Shown here in pieces: positions 8,899 through 17,951 of a stretch of 64,000 bases of DNA; the stretch's first letter is position 1; each line of letters begins with the position of its first letter. Under the pieces are notes generated by a model. That model was not told the origin of the DNA. It worked only from the letters and a program-made list of their open reading frames with translations, and ran no database searches. A program made the translations under genes and the position numbers. The stretch spans positions 17,169 to 81,168 of the forward strand of contig JACKNH010000017.1 in NCBI GenBank assembly GCA_024234975.1, written 5' to 3'. This DNA is from Gammaproteobacteria bacterium. GTDB taxonomy: Bacteria; Pseudomonadota; Gammaproteobacteria; Ga0077536.

Positions 8899-9447
8899 AC
8901 ACCTCACCTGTTCCCGATAATCGATGGCGGTCGTGTCCGACCACCCGTGCGCGCCAGTATATAGCCCAACTAATCGATGCCAAATCCGCTGTCCGCACCG
9001 CAACTATGATGCAGCGCCGCATACCGCTGTGATCCGGCCGGTGCGTCAGGCAGGATGTTGACGTCGACGCGGCCTGGTGGTTCCCGCCCTGGACGTTAAA
9101 GTCCTGCTGCGATGAGCGGACCGTCGTACAACGCATTACCAGTTGTAATATCAACAGCCCGTGTAGGCCGCTGGAACTCGGTTTCCCTTGAATTGTGCTG
9201 TTGCGACTTGTTCCGCCCACGGCCGGTATTCACCGCGATGACAGCGCCCGGACCTGTTCACGAAAATTTCATGTCGCCTGACATCTAATCGAGCAAGGCG
9301 CGGGCTGTGCTGCGTAGCGGCTGCCTGAAATTGCTGCGCAGGCGGCAGCCTGGACAATGGTCCGGACATGCTCGACAGCCTCGGGGTTATCGTTTAAATT
9401 CAAAACCGTTTGGATCCCAACTTATTTTGCAGGTGACCGCGATACTC
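8899..9447. other. Divergent intergenic region
   Basis: About 550 bases between two divergently transcribed clusters. No convincing gene. It must hold both promoters. A short AT-rich block (GTTTAAATTCAAAACCG, near 9390) lies just upstream of the plus-strand start and resembles AT-rich blocks upstream of 2910 and 6211. Confidence 0.4.
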
Positions 9448-10242
9448 ATGTTTCCATCTGACCCAGCATCAACCAAGCCACCCGCCCCTCCACGTTCCGC
9501 GCTGCGCCATACATTGTGGACGCTCGCGGTATGCGGTGTGTCCATGCACGCCATGGCGGCAGACCGTACACCTGACCTGACAGGCAGCTGGTTACCGATT
9601 GCCACCGAGGCCACCGGCTGGTCACCGCAACCGATGCCCCTGACCTCAGCGGGCGCCTCGGTACTGGCGGCATATGATCCCAACCGCAACGATTCCGCAC
9701 TGTTCTGCATGCCATTGGGAACGCCGCGCAACACGCTGGTGACAACCCCGGTGCCGTTGGAGATTCTGCAGACATCCAAACAGATCACTTTCATATTCGA
9801 AGGTCGCGGTGATGTACGGCGCATCTTCCTCGACGGACGTTCACATCCGGAGGACCCCATCGCCAACTGGGCGGGACATTCAGTCGGCAAGTGGCGCGGC
9901 AATACGCTGGAAGTCGATACCGTCGCCATGACCGAGGAGAGCCTTGTCGATGGCAGCGGATTGCGTCACTCGGAACAGATGCAGGTCAGCGAAACGTTCG
10001 AGTTAGCCAGGCAGAACGACGGTGATCGACTGCGGTTGACGCTGACCATCACCGATCCATCCACCTTGACCAAACCCATCGAGACCACCCGCGTGTTCCG
10101 CCGCATTCCGCACGCAGAGCCCGCTGAAACCGCGGCGTACTGCCTGATGGACCAGTGGCGCCAATACCTCGAACAACATAATCGCGACCTCGGGCGCCAG
10201 TTACGCGCGACAGGACCGGATCACCTGGAGGGCGAGCCATGA
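9448..10242 (+). CDS. Exported protein of the GHSVGKW type, DUF6152 cluster
   Basis: 264 residues. A signal peptide lies after a Pro-rich head (TLWTLAVCGVSMHAMAA, ~25-41). Family blocks: PDLTGSWLPIATEATGW, CMPLGTPRNT, KQITFIFEGRGDVRRIFLDG and WAGHSVGKWRGNTLEVDT. Close to the C-terminus AAYCLMDQW supplies the second conserved Cys. Start ATG 9448 has AGGTGA 11 bases upstream; GTG 9433 is an alternative. Its stop overlaps the start of the next paralog as ATGA, so two members of the family are translated together here. Confidence 0.85.
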   Translation: MFPSDPASTKPPAPPRSALRHTLWTLAVCGVSMHAMAADRTPDLTGSWLPIATEATGWSPQPMPLTSAGASVLAAYDPNRNDSALFCMPLGTPRNTLVTTPVPLEILQTSKQITFIFEGRGDVRRIFLDGRSHPEDPIANWAGHSVGKWRGNTLEVDTVAMTEESLVDGSGLRHSEQMQVSETFELARQNDGDRLRLTLTITDPSTLTKPIETTRVFRRIPHAEPAETAAYCLMDQWRQYLEQHNRDLGRQLRATGPDHLEGEP

Positions 10243-10940
10243 AGCGCTCACTGATTGCATTCACCTCGGCGTTGCTGTGCGCCAACGCGGCCTTCGCACT
10301 GGATATATCCGGCGTCTGGATGCCGACCGCTATCGGTCCTACAGGCGAGCGGAACCGCGCCTGGCCTGCAACACCGCCGTTCCGCCCCGAAGCGCTGGCC
10401 CAACTGGAGGAATACCGTGCGAACTACAACGCGGTTGAAGACGACGCCGGCCGCAGTTGCCTGCCGTATGGTATGCCGGTGCAAATGCTGGGCACCGCGC
10501 AGTATCCACTGGAAGTCATCGAAACCGATGGTCGCATCACCGTCCTGTTCGAACTGCACAACGATGCGCGCCGGATCCACCTCGATACCAAAGCGCATCC
10601 GGCCGGACTGCTGCCAACGTTCATGGGCCATTCCATCGGTTATTGGCAGGATGACCAGTTGCATGTCGAGACAGTGGCGGTACGCAGCGGCGGCATGCCA
10701 AGGCCGCACGGACCGCGGATGAAGCTGACGGAGGTCTACCGCGGGATCGACGGTGGCGAAAGTGGCCCGATGCTGGAACTGATGATGACGCTGGATGACC
10801 CGGACTTCTATACCGAGCCATTCACCATGCGGCAGTACTTCCGCCGCTACGACGGCCTGCAGATGGGCGAGTATTTCTGCAGTGAAGACTTGTGGCGACT
10901 CAACTACGACAACATCGACGGCGAAATCCCATGGCGTTGA
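10239..10940 (+). CDS. Exported protein of the GHSIGYW type, DUF6152 cluster
   Basis: 233 residues. Signal peptide 1-20 (LIAFTSALLCANAAFA), then LDISGVWMPTAIGPTG, CLPYGMPVQM, RITVLFELHNDARRIHLDT, FMGHSIGYWQDDQLHVET and a C-terminal YFCSEDLW. The GDTL tetrapeptide of the paralogs is replaced by DDQL. Start ATG at 10239 lies inside the preceding stop. A DUF6152 gene follows after 48 bases, making a three-gene operon. Confidence 0.87.
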   Translation: MKRSLIAFTSALLCANAAFALDISGVWMPTAIGPTGERNRAWPATPPFRPEALAQLEEYRANYNAVEDDAGRSCLPYGMPVQMLGTAQYPLEVIETDGRITVLFELHNDARRIHLDTKAHPAGLLPTFMGHSIGYWQDDQLHVETVAVRSGGMPRPHGPRMKLTEVYRGIDGGESGPMLELMMTLDDPDFYTEPFTMRQYFRRYDGLQMGEYFCSEDLWRLNYDNIDGEIPWR

Positions 10941-10988
10941 TCAACAGCAGCCAGATACGCGGTCATCTACAAAAGGAACCAGAACACC

Positions 10989-11369
10989 ATGCGTAAAACC
11001 ATCCGAATCCTTTTCGCGACGCTGCTGGCGGCAGTCAGTGCTGGCACGTTGGCGCATCACTCAACAGCAAACTTCAACAAGAATGAGGTGACGACGATCA
11101 CCGGCAAGGTCACCTACTTCAGCTTCGCCAATCCGCATTCATTCATCGATGTCGACGTCGCGGAAGGTAACGACACCGCACCTTACAAGGTGTTTGCGAC
11201 CAGCAAGGTTGTGCTGATCCGTTATGGCTGGCGGCCGACCAGCGTCAAGCCCGGCGACACCATCACCGTCTCGGGTTATCCCGATTACGACAACCCCTCG
11301 TTTCTTTATCTGACGGAAATCACGTTCGCCGACGGCCATAAATGGCTGCGCGGAGATGTCGCCGAATAG
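10989..11369 (+). CDS. DUF6152 family exported protein
   Basis: 126 residues. Signal peptide 1-21 (ILFATLLAAVSAGTLA) followed directly by HHSTANFN, then YFSFANPHSFIDVDV (~43-57), LIRYGWRPTSVKPGDTITV and a short acidic end. Third gene of the unit starting at 9448; ribosome site AAAGGAACC upstream; a strong terminator follows at 11393-11427. Here the DUF6152 gene is last in the unit, unlike the minus-strand loci at 775 and 5777 where it comes first. Confidence 0.88.
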   Translation: MRKTIRILFATLLAAVSAGTLAHHSTANFNKNEVTTITGKVTYFSFANPHSFIDVDVAEGNDTAPYKVFATSKVVLIRYGWRPTSVKPGDTITVSGYPDYDNPSFLYLTEITFADGHKWLRGDVAE

Positions 11370-11392
11370 AGGTTAGCGCACTTTCATTACGC

Positions 11393-11427
11393 AAAGACCG
11401 CGACCTGCTGCAGGCGCGGTCTTTTTT
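11393..11427 (+). terminator. Rho-independent terminator
   Basis: Stem AAGACCGCG / CGCGGTCTT (11394-11402 with 11415-11423), extended inside by CCT/AGG, followed by a run of T to 11427. Ends the 9448-11369 operon. Confidence 0.85.
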
Positions 11428-11430
11428 CCG

Positions 11431-11606
11431 CCACCCCGGACACCGCGCAGCCTCTCTCTTTCCACCATCCCGGACACCGCGCAGCCCCACTTGTTTCCGT
11501 CATCCCGGACACCGCGCAGCGGTGAACCGGGATCCATAGGGCCTCTGTCCAAGCCACATGGATTCCAGCTCGCGCGCCCTTCGGGGGCCGGACCGGAATG
11601 ACGGAG
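11431..11606. repeat. Intergenic repeat: three short copies running into an inverted-repeat element
   Basis: A 21-base unit matching CCATCCCGGACACCGCGCAGC occurs at 11431-11451, 11465-11485 and 11500-11520, about 34 bases apart. The third copy is the left end of a ~105-base element whose ends are inverted (CCGTCATCCCGG near 11498 and CCGGAATGACGG ending near 11603). This resembles dispersed palindromic intergenic repeats of proteobacteria. The first two copies look like truncated ends. Confidence 0.6.
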
Positions 11607-11743
11607 CAGTTAAACAAAGCCCGTGCGGATCTCCACGGTGTTGGGTGAGAAACCCTTTATTGCTGGCATTTTTTAAATCCCGCGGACCCGGTCGGCGACT
11701 GCACCACGCGTTCGGCGGAACGCCTCACGCTCCGGTACTCCGT

Positions 11744-11774
11744 AAAAAAAGACGGACGGCCTGGGCCGTCCGTC
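11744..11774 (-). terminator. Rho-independent terminator of the TonB receptor gene
   Basis: Stem GACGGACGGCC / GGCCGTCCGTC (11751-11774) with a tiny loop, followed on the minus strand by seven T (11744-11750). Lies about 160 bases past the receptor stop at 11932. Confidence 0.83.
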
Positions 11775-11931
11775 ATGAATTACAAATTCAACGTTCTGTG
11801 ATTATCCGGTCTGCGCCGGCAACCTCTCCCGGCCCCTGCCCTGGCGGGTGGCAAAGACCGGGTAAAAGTGCCGCAAGACCGTGGCCGTTCGAGGGGTTTC
11901 GACCACGGCCCCGCGGCGAGGCAACGCGGTT

Positions 11932-14900
11932 TTAGAACTCGAAGCTCAACCGCCCCCAGAAACGCCGTCCTGCGTAGTCATACAGGCTCGACAACGTACC
12001 GTTGCCATCGGCCACCCACGGCGGGCTGTTGTCGAACACGTTCTGTACGCCGGCTGAAATCTTCATACCACTCAGGTATGCCAGGTTCAGATCCTCAAAC
12101 GTGTAGGTGTACGACAGGTCCCAGGTTGTGTGTGAACCCACTTCGGTAATCAGCGTAAAGCCCGGGTTGGCGCGCGGATTGTCGTTGTGGAAGCCATCCG
12201 AGTAGCGAACCAGGGACTGCACCGAGTGCGGCCCCAACGCCCAGTTGGTACGTAACGTGGCGCGCAGGTCGATGGCGATTGAACCCCCCGACAATTGCGT
12301 GTTGCGGTTATTGGTGGCATCCACCGAGGCGGAGGTCGGCGTCGACTTGACATTGTAGTCAAGCTGGTAGGTACCCAACAGATTGTTCTGCAGAATACCG
12401 TAGCGACCCAGATCCCAGACGTGGTTGACCTCGAGATCCAGCCCCGCGGTTTCCACCGAGGAGTTGTTGATGTACGACGTATTGATCGTAACAATCTGAC
12501 CCACGGTCTGACCGTCCAGCGGATGCCCCGGCAGGTTGACGACCACGGTACCGGCGTTGGTATCGCGCGTGACCCAGGCCGGGTCGAACATGCGGTTGAC
12601 GTCGGTGGTGATGTCATTGGCCGTCTCGGTCGCAATCTGACCCTTGAACTTGAAGTGCCAGTAGTCGAGCGAAATGGTCAGGTTGTCGATCGGTTCCACC
12701 GTCGCGCCGATGTTGAACGCTTCGGAGGTCTGCGGGTTGAGGTTGGGGTTACCGCCGATGATCGTCGCCACACGGCCCAGGTTGTCGAAATTCGCAGTGG
12801 CGCCGTCATCCACCGAGTTGGTGAAGACTGCATTCTCACGGAAACGCTCGTACAACGAAGGGGCCAGGAACGAGGTGCTCCAGGTTCCGCGCAACGAAAT
12901 CCTGTCGTTCGGCGTGCGATACAGAATGCCGACCTTGGGATCGGTGGTGCTCAGGCCCGGGCCCTTGGTGTCCTCATAGCGCAAGGCGCCGTTGAACTCG
13001 GCATAACCGAACGAAGCGTTGTCCACCAGCGGAATATTGATTTCGCCGAAGATCGCCCGCACCGTCTGGCTGACGTCCTTATCGACAAAGGCCTGCTGCA
13101 GATCGGACTGACCGGCGTTCAGGATACCGGCGTAATCCGCCTTCCACGATTCGGTGCGGCTCTGGAAACCGATTGCCACCCCGACTTCGCCGGCCGCCAT
13201 CTCCCACAGGCTGCCGGAAACCACCGCATTGTAGTTCTTCACAGTTGCGCGGTAACGGTTCCAGTCCTGCGCCACGATGTACTGCACCAGATCCAGATTG
13301 TTTGCCAGCAACGAACCGGGCTGGGTGGTCACCGATGAACCGAACACGTTGAAGAACTCGCAGCTGCCGGTGCCCGGCATTACGCCGCCCGCCTGTGCCG
13401 GATCGAGACTGGAAGGCAGACAGCCGCCGCCACCGTAACCGGCCAGCGCGGCGCGCAGGTTGGGGGTCGAGAACGCGCTGCCGAAGGTCGTATCGTCCTC
13501 ATCGTTCTGCGCGTACATGTAGTTCACATCGTAATGCCAGTTGTCGGTGATATCACCGTCGAAACCCAGCACGTAACGCAAGGTGTCCACTTCATACAAG
13601 GTCTGGTTGCCCTTGTCGTTACGGCAGTTGTAGTCGTCCTGCGGGTTGCCCGGCAGGTTGCACTGCAGACCGAGTTGTCGGCTGCCGGCAACGATGGTCA
13701 CGTCTTCCCAGAACGGCACCACCGGCATGCCGCCGGCCATGGCCGCCGGATCGGTGCCGACAACGATGACGCGGCCGGTGGCCGGGTCACGTGCGGGCAG
13801 GAAATCGTTGAAACCATCACCGTCCTTGTCGAATGGCAGTTGCAGACCACTGCTCTGGGCGTACAGCGCCGCGCCAGCAGCGTTGACTGCGCGGAAGGCA
13901 TTGCTGGGCGCATAACCGGGAATAGTGACGTCGGTGGCACGCACGCCGGCGCCAGGAGTATCGGACAACGCATTGCGGACGCGCGTGAAGCCCACTTCGC
14001 TGTAGAAATTCAGCTTGTCGGAAAAATTGTACGTCACTTCACCATAGGCCATGTGACGGTTTTCTTCCGCGTTGGCGCGGGTACCCCAGGGTACATTCTG
14101 GACGCAATTGGTCGGGTAGGTGATGCCGTTGCGCGTGGTCGAGCCGGACGCGGTGGACTGGGCGAAATCGCCACACTGCGGATCGGCCACCCGCTGGTTC
14201 GAACCGGTCAGCACACCGGCGGCATCACGCCGCGGAATGTCGAAACGCGCGGGCCAACCGCTCAGATTGAATGCGAAATCCTCTTTTTCCCAGAACTCGT
14301 ACGTCTCAACGGTGAACGGTGTGCGATGGAAGTACTCGCCGGCCACCATGAAATGCAGATTATCGTTACCGCCGCCGAAAATGCCGGATGCCCGGTAGTC
14401 CGCGGTGCTGCCGCGCTCGCGTAAGTCACCCTGCACCTGGACTTCGGCGCCTTCGAAATTGGACTTGGTGATGAAGTTGGCCACGCCGCCGACGGCATCG
14501 GAACCGTAGATGGACGATGCGCCATCTTTCAGGATTTCGATGCGCTCGATTGCGATCTGCGGCACCAGAGAGTTGACGTCAACGTTGTTGACCGTCACCG
14601 GGTCACGTGCCGTGCGCCGATTGTTCAGCAACACCAGGGTCGCCGACGAGCCAAGGTTACGCAGGTTGATGGAACCTGAACCGTTGGATGACCCCAACGC
14701 GCGGCCGACGGTGAACGAGGTGTTATAGCTGTACGGCAGCTGGGTCAGGAAGTCGGCAACAGTACGTGGCGCCTGTGCGGTCAGTGCCGTGCTGTCGAAC
14801 GTATCGACCGGCGACGCCGGCGTGAATCCCGCGCTGCGCTGGATATAGGAGCCCGTGACGGTGATTTCGTCGACGTCCTGTGCGACGACAGGCAATGCAA

Positions 14901-14955
14901 CGCCAAGCGCACAGGCAACGCTCCACGTAAGTGGTTTGAGTATTGGTCTGGACAT
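11932..14955 (-). CDS. TonB-dependent outer-membrane receptor
   Basis: 1007 residues. Imports a ligand across the outer membrane using TonB-ExbBD energy; ligand unknown. Start ATG 14955 follows a G6 tract. Signal peptide ~1-25 (VACALGVALPVVAQ), then a short TonB-box-like VDEITVTG. Plug ~40-190 with LVLLNNRRTARD and ERIEILKDGASSIYGSDAVG. Beta-barrel to the C-terminal FEF with the typical last-strand Phe. It has no N-terminal STN signalling domain. Neighbouring esterase-like, flavocytochrome and peroxidase-like genes suggest uptake of an aromatic or ester compound. Confidence 0.93.
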   Translation of the reverse strand: MSRPILKPLTWSVACALGVALPVVAQDVDEITVTGSYIQRSAGFTPASPVDTFDSTALTAQAPRTVADFLTQLPYSYNTSFTVGRALGSSNGSGSINLRNLGSSATLVLLNNRRTARDPVTVNNVDVNSLVPQIAIERIEILKDGASSIYGSDAVGGVANFITKSNFEGAEVQVQGDLRERGSTADYRASGIFGGGNDNLHFMVAGEYFHRTPFTVETYEFWEKEDFAFNLSGWPARFDIPRRDAAGVLTGSNQRVADPQCGDFAQSTASGSTTRNGITYPTNCVQNVPWGTRANAEENRHMAYGEVTYNFSDKLNFYSEVGFTRVRNALSDTPGAGVRATDVTIPGYAPSNAFRAVNAAGAALYAQSSGLQLPFDKDGDGFNDFLPARDPATGRVIVVGTDPAAMAGGMPVVPFWEDVTIVAGSRQLGLQCNLPGNPQDDYNCRNDKGNQTLYEVDTLRYVLGFDGDITDNWHYDVNYMYAQNDEDDTTFGSAFSTPNLRAALAGYGGGGCLPSSLDPAQAGGVMPGTGSCEFFNVFGSSVTTQPGSLLANNLDLVQYIVAQDWNRYRATVKNYNAVVSGSLWEMAAGEVGVAIGFQSRTESWKADYAGILNAGQSDLQQAFVDKDVSQTVRAIFGEINIPLVDNASFGYAEFNGALRYEDTKGPGLSTTDPKVGILYRTPNDRISLRGTWSTSFLAPSLYERFRENAVFTNSVDDGATANFDNLGRVATIIGGNPNLNPQTSEAFNIGATVEPIDNLTISLDYWHFKFKGQIATETANDITTDVNRMFDPAWVTRDTNAGTVVVNLPGHPLDGQTVGQIVTINTSYINNSSVETAGLDLEVNHVWDLGRYGILQNNLLGTYQLDYNVKSTPTSASVDATNNRNTQLSGGSIAIDLRATLRTNWALGPHSVQSLVRYSDGFHNDNPRANPGFTLITEVGSHTTWDLSYTYTFEDLNLAYLSGMKISAGVQNVFDNSPPWVADGNGTLSSLYDYAGRRFWGRLSFEF

Positions 14956-15096
14956 GTTTCCCCCCGAAACGAAATGGAAGCTGAAGTTGAATTTACGAAT
15001 CCGGACATACATCGCCAATCCGTTTTCGTGATGTATTATTTACCTCAAAATGATTTATATTTTCAACCATTATTTTTGGGAGTGGGGGAACATCCG

Positions 15097-16335
15097 ATGT
15101 TGAGCTCGCTATGCAGGTGGGTGGCGGTACTTATCAAATCAAAGCTGACAGTGCGCAGCGCCAGCCATCCGCAGCCGCACGCACTGCTGCTCGCCACGGT
15201 GACTTTAGTGCTTTCTCAAGCGGTTTTTGCCGAAGGCATGTGGCGGACCAGCTGGGGCATCAGCCTGCAACAGGGAACTGATCAGGCGGTTGAAGTCTCC
15301 GACCAGACCCTGCGGATTCCGCTGAAGCTCAGCGCCGGCGGCGACGCCTTGCGTGTGCGGATTTCCAACGAATTCGGTGACGAAGAGATGCGGATCGGCG
15401 CGGCCAGCGTTCGCTTGCCCGATGGCAGCATCGTGCCGCTGCAATTCAATGGCGCCGGCGCGACGCGCGTCGCACCCCGATCGATCATTGTCACCGATCC
15501 GGTAGCGCACAAAATCGGCGCGGCGGCCGACGTGGAAGTTCGTCTGTACTTTCCCGAGCGGACGCGGCTGACCACTTTCAAACGGCTGTCCGCCGCGCAA
15601 GGCACGGACATATCCGCCGCCGGCAACCACACCAGCACCGCGGACTTCCCGATCAGTCAGAGCACTTACCCGGTGTTTCTGCGCGCGGTGGAAGTGGCTG
15701 CCGATGCAGCCACCCCGGGCCTGGTGATTCTCTCCGATACCAAATCCGCGGCGCCTGACACCTGGGTGCCGATGTATGCGGATACGGTTGCCGGAAACAT
15801 CGCGGTGACCAACCGCTCGGTGTTCGCCGGCCGTATGTTCTTCGGTAACGACGGCACCAGCGCGCTGGCACGTTTCGATACCGATGTGGCCGCCACCACC
15901 GGCGCAACCCATTTGTTGTTGTTCGTCGGTAACAACGATCTGATTCAACCTGGGATGCGGGGCTCCAACGGCCGCGTGATGCTGCCGCCGGAAATTGCGC
16001 TTTCGGCCGACGAAATCATCGCCCAGTTGCATCAATTGGCTGTGCGCGCCAAAGCACTCGGATTGAAAGTGATCGCCGCCACCTGGCTGCCGTACGCAGC
16101 GGCGACGCCGGACGGCTATGCGGCACCGCATAAGCTGGAAGCACGCGACCGCATCAACGCCTGGTTGCGCACCGCGGATATATTCGACGCCGTGGTTGAT
16201 TTTGATGCGGCGCTGAAGGACCCGACCGATCCATCCTTCCTCGATAAGCGCTACGATTCGGGCAACGGCTTCACCCCATCGCCCGCTGGCTATGCGCGCA
16301 TGGCAGAAGTCATGGCCGCACTCAAGCTGCCGTGA
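15097..16335 (+). CDS. SGNH/GDSL-hydrolase-like exported protein with degenerate active site
   Basis: 412 residues. Start ATG 15097 has GGGGGAA nine bases upstream. Signal peptide ~28-45 (LLLATVTLVLSQAVFA). The fold resembles secreted SGNH esterases: MWRTSWG, IRISNEFGD-like block (VRISNEFGDEEM), RSIIVTDPV, YPVFLRAVEV. The usual GDS nucleophile block is instead LVILSDTKSAAPDTW, where the Ser position reads Thr. Block III is retained (VGNNDL). The C-terminal DxxH block reads NGFTPSPAGYARMA, so the catalytic His position is Thr. It may be a non-catalytic binding protein or use altered chemistry. Divergent from the TonB receptor gene, next to the flavocytochrome genes. Confidence 0.78.
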   Translation: MLSSLCRWVAVLIKSKLTVRSASHPQPHALLLATVTLVLSQAVFAEGMWRTSWGISLQQGTDQAVEVSDQTLRIPLKLSAGGDALRVRISNEFGDEEMRIGAASVRLPDGSIVPLQFNGAGATRVAPRSIIVTDPVAHKIGAAADVEVRLYFPERTRLTTFKRLSAAQGTDISAAGNHTSTADFPISQSTYPVFLRAVEVAADAATPGLVILSDTKSAAPDTWVPMYADTVAGNIAVTNRSVFAGRMFFGNDGTSALARFDTDVAATTGATHLLLFVGNNDLIQPGMRGSNGRVMLPPEIALSADEIIAQLHQLAVRAKALGLKVIAATWLPYAAATPDGYAAPHKLEARDRINAWLRTADIFDAVVDFDAALKDPTDPSFLDKRYDSGNGFTPSPAGYARMAEVMAALKLP

Positions 16336-16391
16336 ATCCCCGGCTGAATCATCGTCGCCGCCATACGCCAATCACCTGAACGGAGTACGCC

Positions 16392-17951
16392 ATGCCGTTA
16401 CCACCAGGAGTCGCCGAGGCGCAGTTCGCCCAGGCGTTGAAGGAATTTGAAGGTGTCGTGGGAGCCGAGTGGGTTCGCGCCTCTGATATCGACGCAGTGA
16501 GTTATACCGATGCGTTCCAACTGGTGCCGGCCGAAGAACTGCTGCCGGCGGGCGCTATCGTGCCGGCTTCGGCAGAGCAACTACCGGAAATTCTGCGCAT
16601 CGCCAACCACTACAAAATCCCGCTGTGGCCGGTCTCGCGCGGCAAGAACCTGGCCTATGGGGGTTCGGCACCGCGCATGCCCGGGACCATGGTGCTCGAT
16701 CTGATTCGCTTGAACCGCATCATCGAGGTCAACGAGGATCTCGGCTACGCCGTGGTCGAACCCGGCGTCAGCTTTTTCGATCTCTACGACCATCTCGAAC
16801 AACATGGCATCGACTTGTGGATGTCACTACCGGCGCCCGGCTGGGGCAGCGTGATGGGCAATGCATTGGAGCGTGGTGTCGGCTACACGCCGTACGGTGA
16901 CCACGCCAGCCAGTTGTGCGGCATGCAGGTGATGCTGGCCGATGGCACGCAATTGCGTACGGGTATGGGCGCAATGAGCACCAGTCTGTCGACGTACCTT
17001 TTCCGCCACGGCTTCGGTCCGTCGTGGGATGGCATGTTCATGCAATCCAATCTCGGCATCGTCACGCAGGTGGGCATCTGGCTGATGCCGGCGCCGGAGG
17101 CCTCCGCGCGCATCTCGATCAAGGTGCCGGAGGAATCGCAGCTGGCAGAGGTCGTTGACACCATGCGTCCACTGCGTTTGCGCAATACGATTGATTCGCT
17201 TGCGACCGTCGCGAGCCCGGTACGCCAGGCCGCGACCACCAGCCAGCGTAGCGAATATTTCACCGGCAAGGGCGCCATGCCTCGCGATGCCGTGCTGGAT
17301 ATGATCAAAACCCGAAAGTCGGGCTGGTGGTCGGTATCGCTGTCGGTGGTCGAAGCCGAACCCGTGGTGGAGGCCCGGGTCGCGGCAATAGAGAAGGCCT
17401 TCAATGAAGGCGTCAAAGGCGCGGAGATCAATATTCGGCGCTGGCGCCGCGGCGATCCCATCGAACAGTCCGGCCGCCCACGCCCCGGACTGGGCGCGTT
17501 CCAGATGCTGAACTGGCGCGGCGGCCCCGGCGGCCATGTCGATTTCTCACCGGTGTTGCCACCTGTCGGCCGCGACGCGCGAACGCTGTACGAGCTGGCC
17601 AGCTCGACCTTCTTCCGCCATGGCTTTGACTATTTCGGCGGTTTCATCTTCGGCCAGAGATATCTCATCAACACCTCGGTGCTGATCTACAACAAGGACG
17701 ACAACGAGATGACGACGGCGGCGCGCGCCTGCTTCAACGAGTTGGTTGTTGAAGGCGGTAAAAGAGGCTTCGGTGGTTACCGCACGCATCTGGCGTTCAT
17801 GGACCAGATGGCCAATCAGAATGACTACAACGATCATGCGCTGTTGCGCGTCACCGAAGCGGTGAAGGATCTGCTCGATCCCAACGGCATCATCGCGCCC
17901 GGTAAACAAGGCGTCTGGCCTGCGGCCTATCGTGATCGGAGGGGAACGTGA
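16392..17951 (+). CDS. VAO-family FAD oxidoreductase, 4-cresol dehydrogenase/eugenol hydroxylase type
   Basis: 519 residues. FAD-linked dehydrogenase that hydroxylates or oxidises para-substituted phenols (4-cresol, eugenol or vanillyl alcohol type) and passes electrons to a cytochrome c. FAD-binding (PCMH) domain ~55-235 with PVSRGKNLAYGGSAPRM, VVEPGVSFFDLYDHLEQH and LPAPGWGSVMGNALERGVGYTP; cap and substrate domain ~240-480; C-terminal DPNGIIAPGKQGVW. Start 16392 follows GGAG. The stop overlaps the start of a cytochrome c gene (TGATG), the expected flavocytochrome arrangement. Substrate unproven. Confidence 0.9.
   Translation: MPLPPGVAEAQFAQALKEFEGVVGAEWVRASDIDAVSYTDAFQLVPAEELLPAGAIVPASAEQLPEILRIANHYKIPLWPVSRGKNLAYGGSAPRMPGTMVLDLIRLNRIIEVNEDLGYAVVEPGVSFFDLYDHLEQHGIDLWMSLPAPGWGSVMGNALERGVGYTPYGDHASQLCGMQVMLADGTQLRTGMGAMSTSLSTYLFRHGFGPSWDGMFMQSNLGIVTQVGIWLMPAPEASARISIKVPEESQLAEVVDTMRPLRLRNTIDSLATVASPVRQAATTSQRSEYFTGKGAMPRDAVLDMIKTRKSGWWSVSLSVVEAEPVVEARVAAIEKAFNEGVKGAEINIRRWRRGDPIEQSGRPRPGLGAFQMLNWRGGPGGHVDFSPVLPPVGRDARTLYELASSTFFRHGFDYFGGFIFGQRYLINTSVLIYNKDDNEMTTAARACFNELVVEGGKRGFGGYRTHLAFMDQMANQNDYNDHALLRVTEAVKDLLDPNGIIAPGKQGVWPAAYRDRRGT

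Noticed and set aside
13534..14424. Plus-strand 296-codon open frame
   Set aside because: Antisense to the TonB receptor gene; no recognisable domain.
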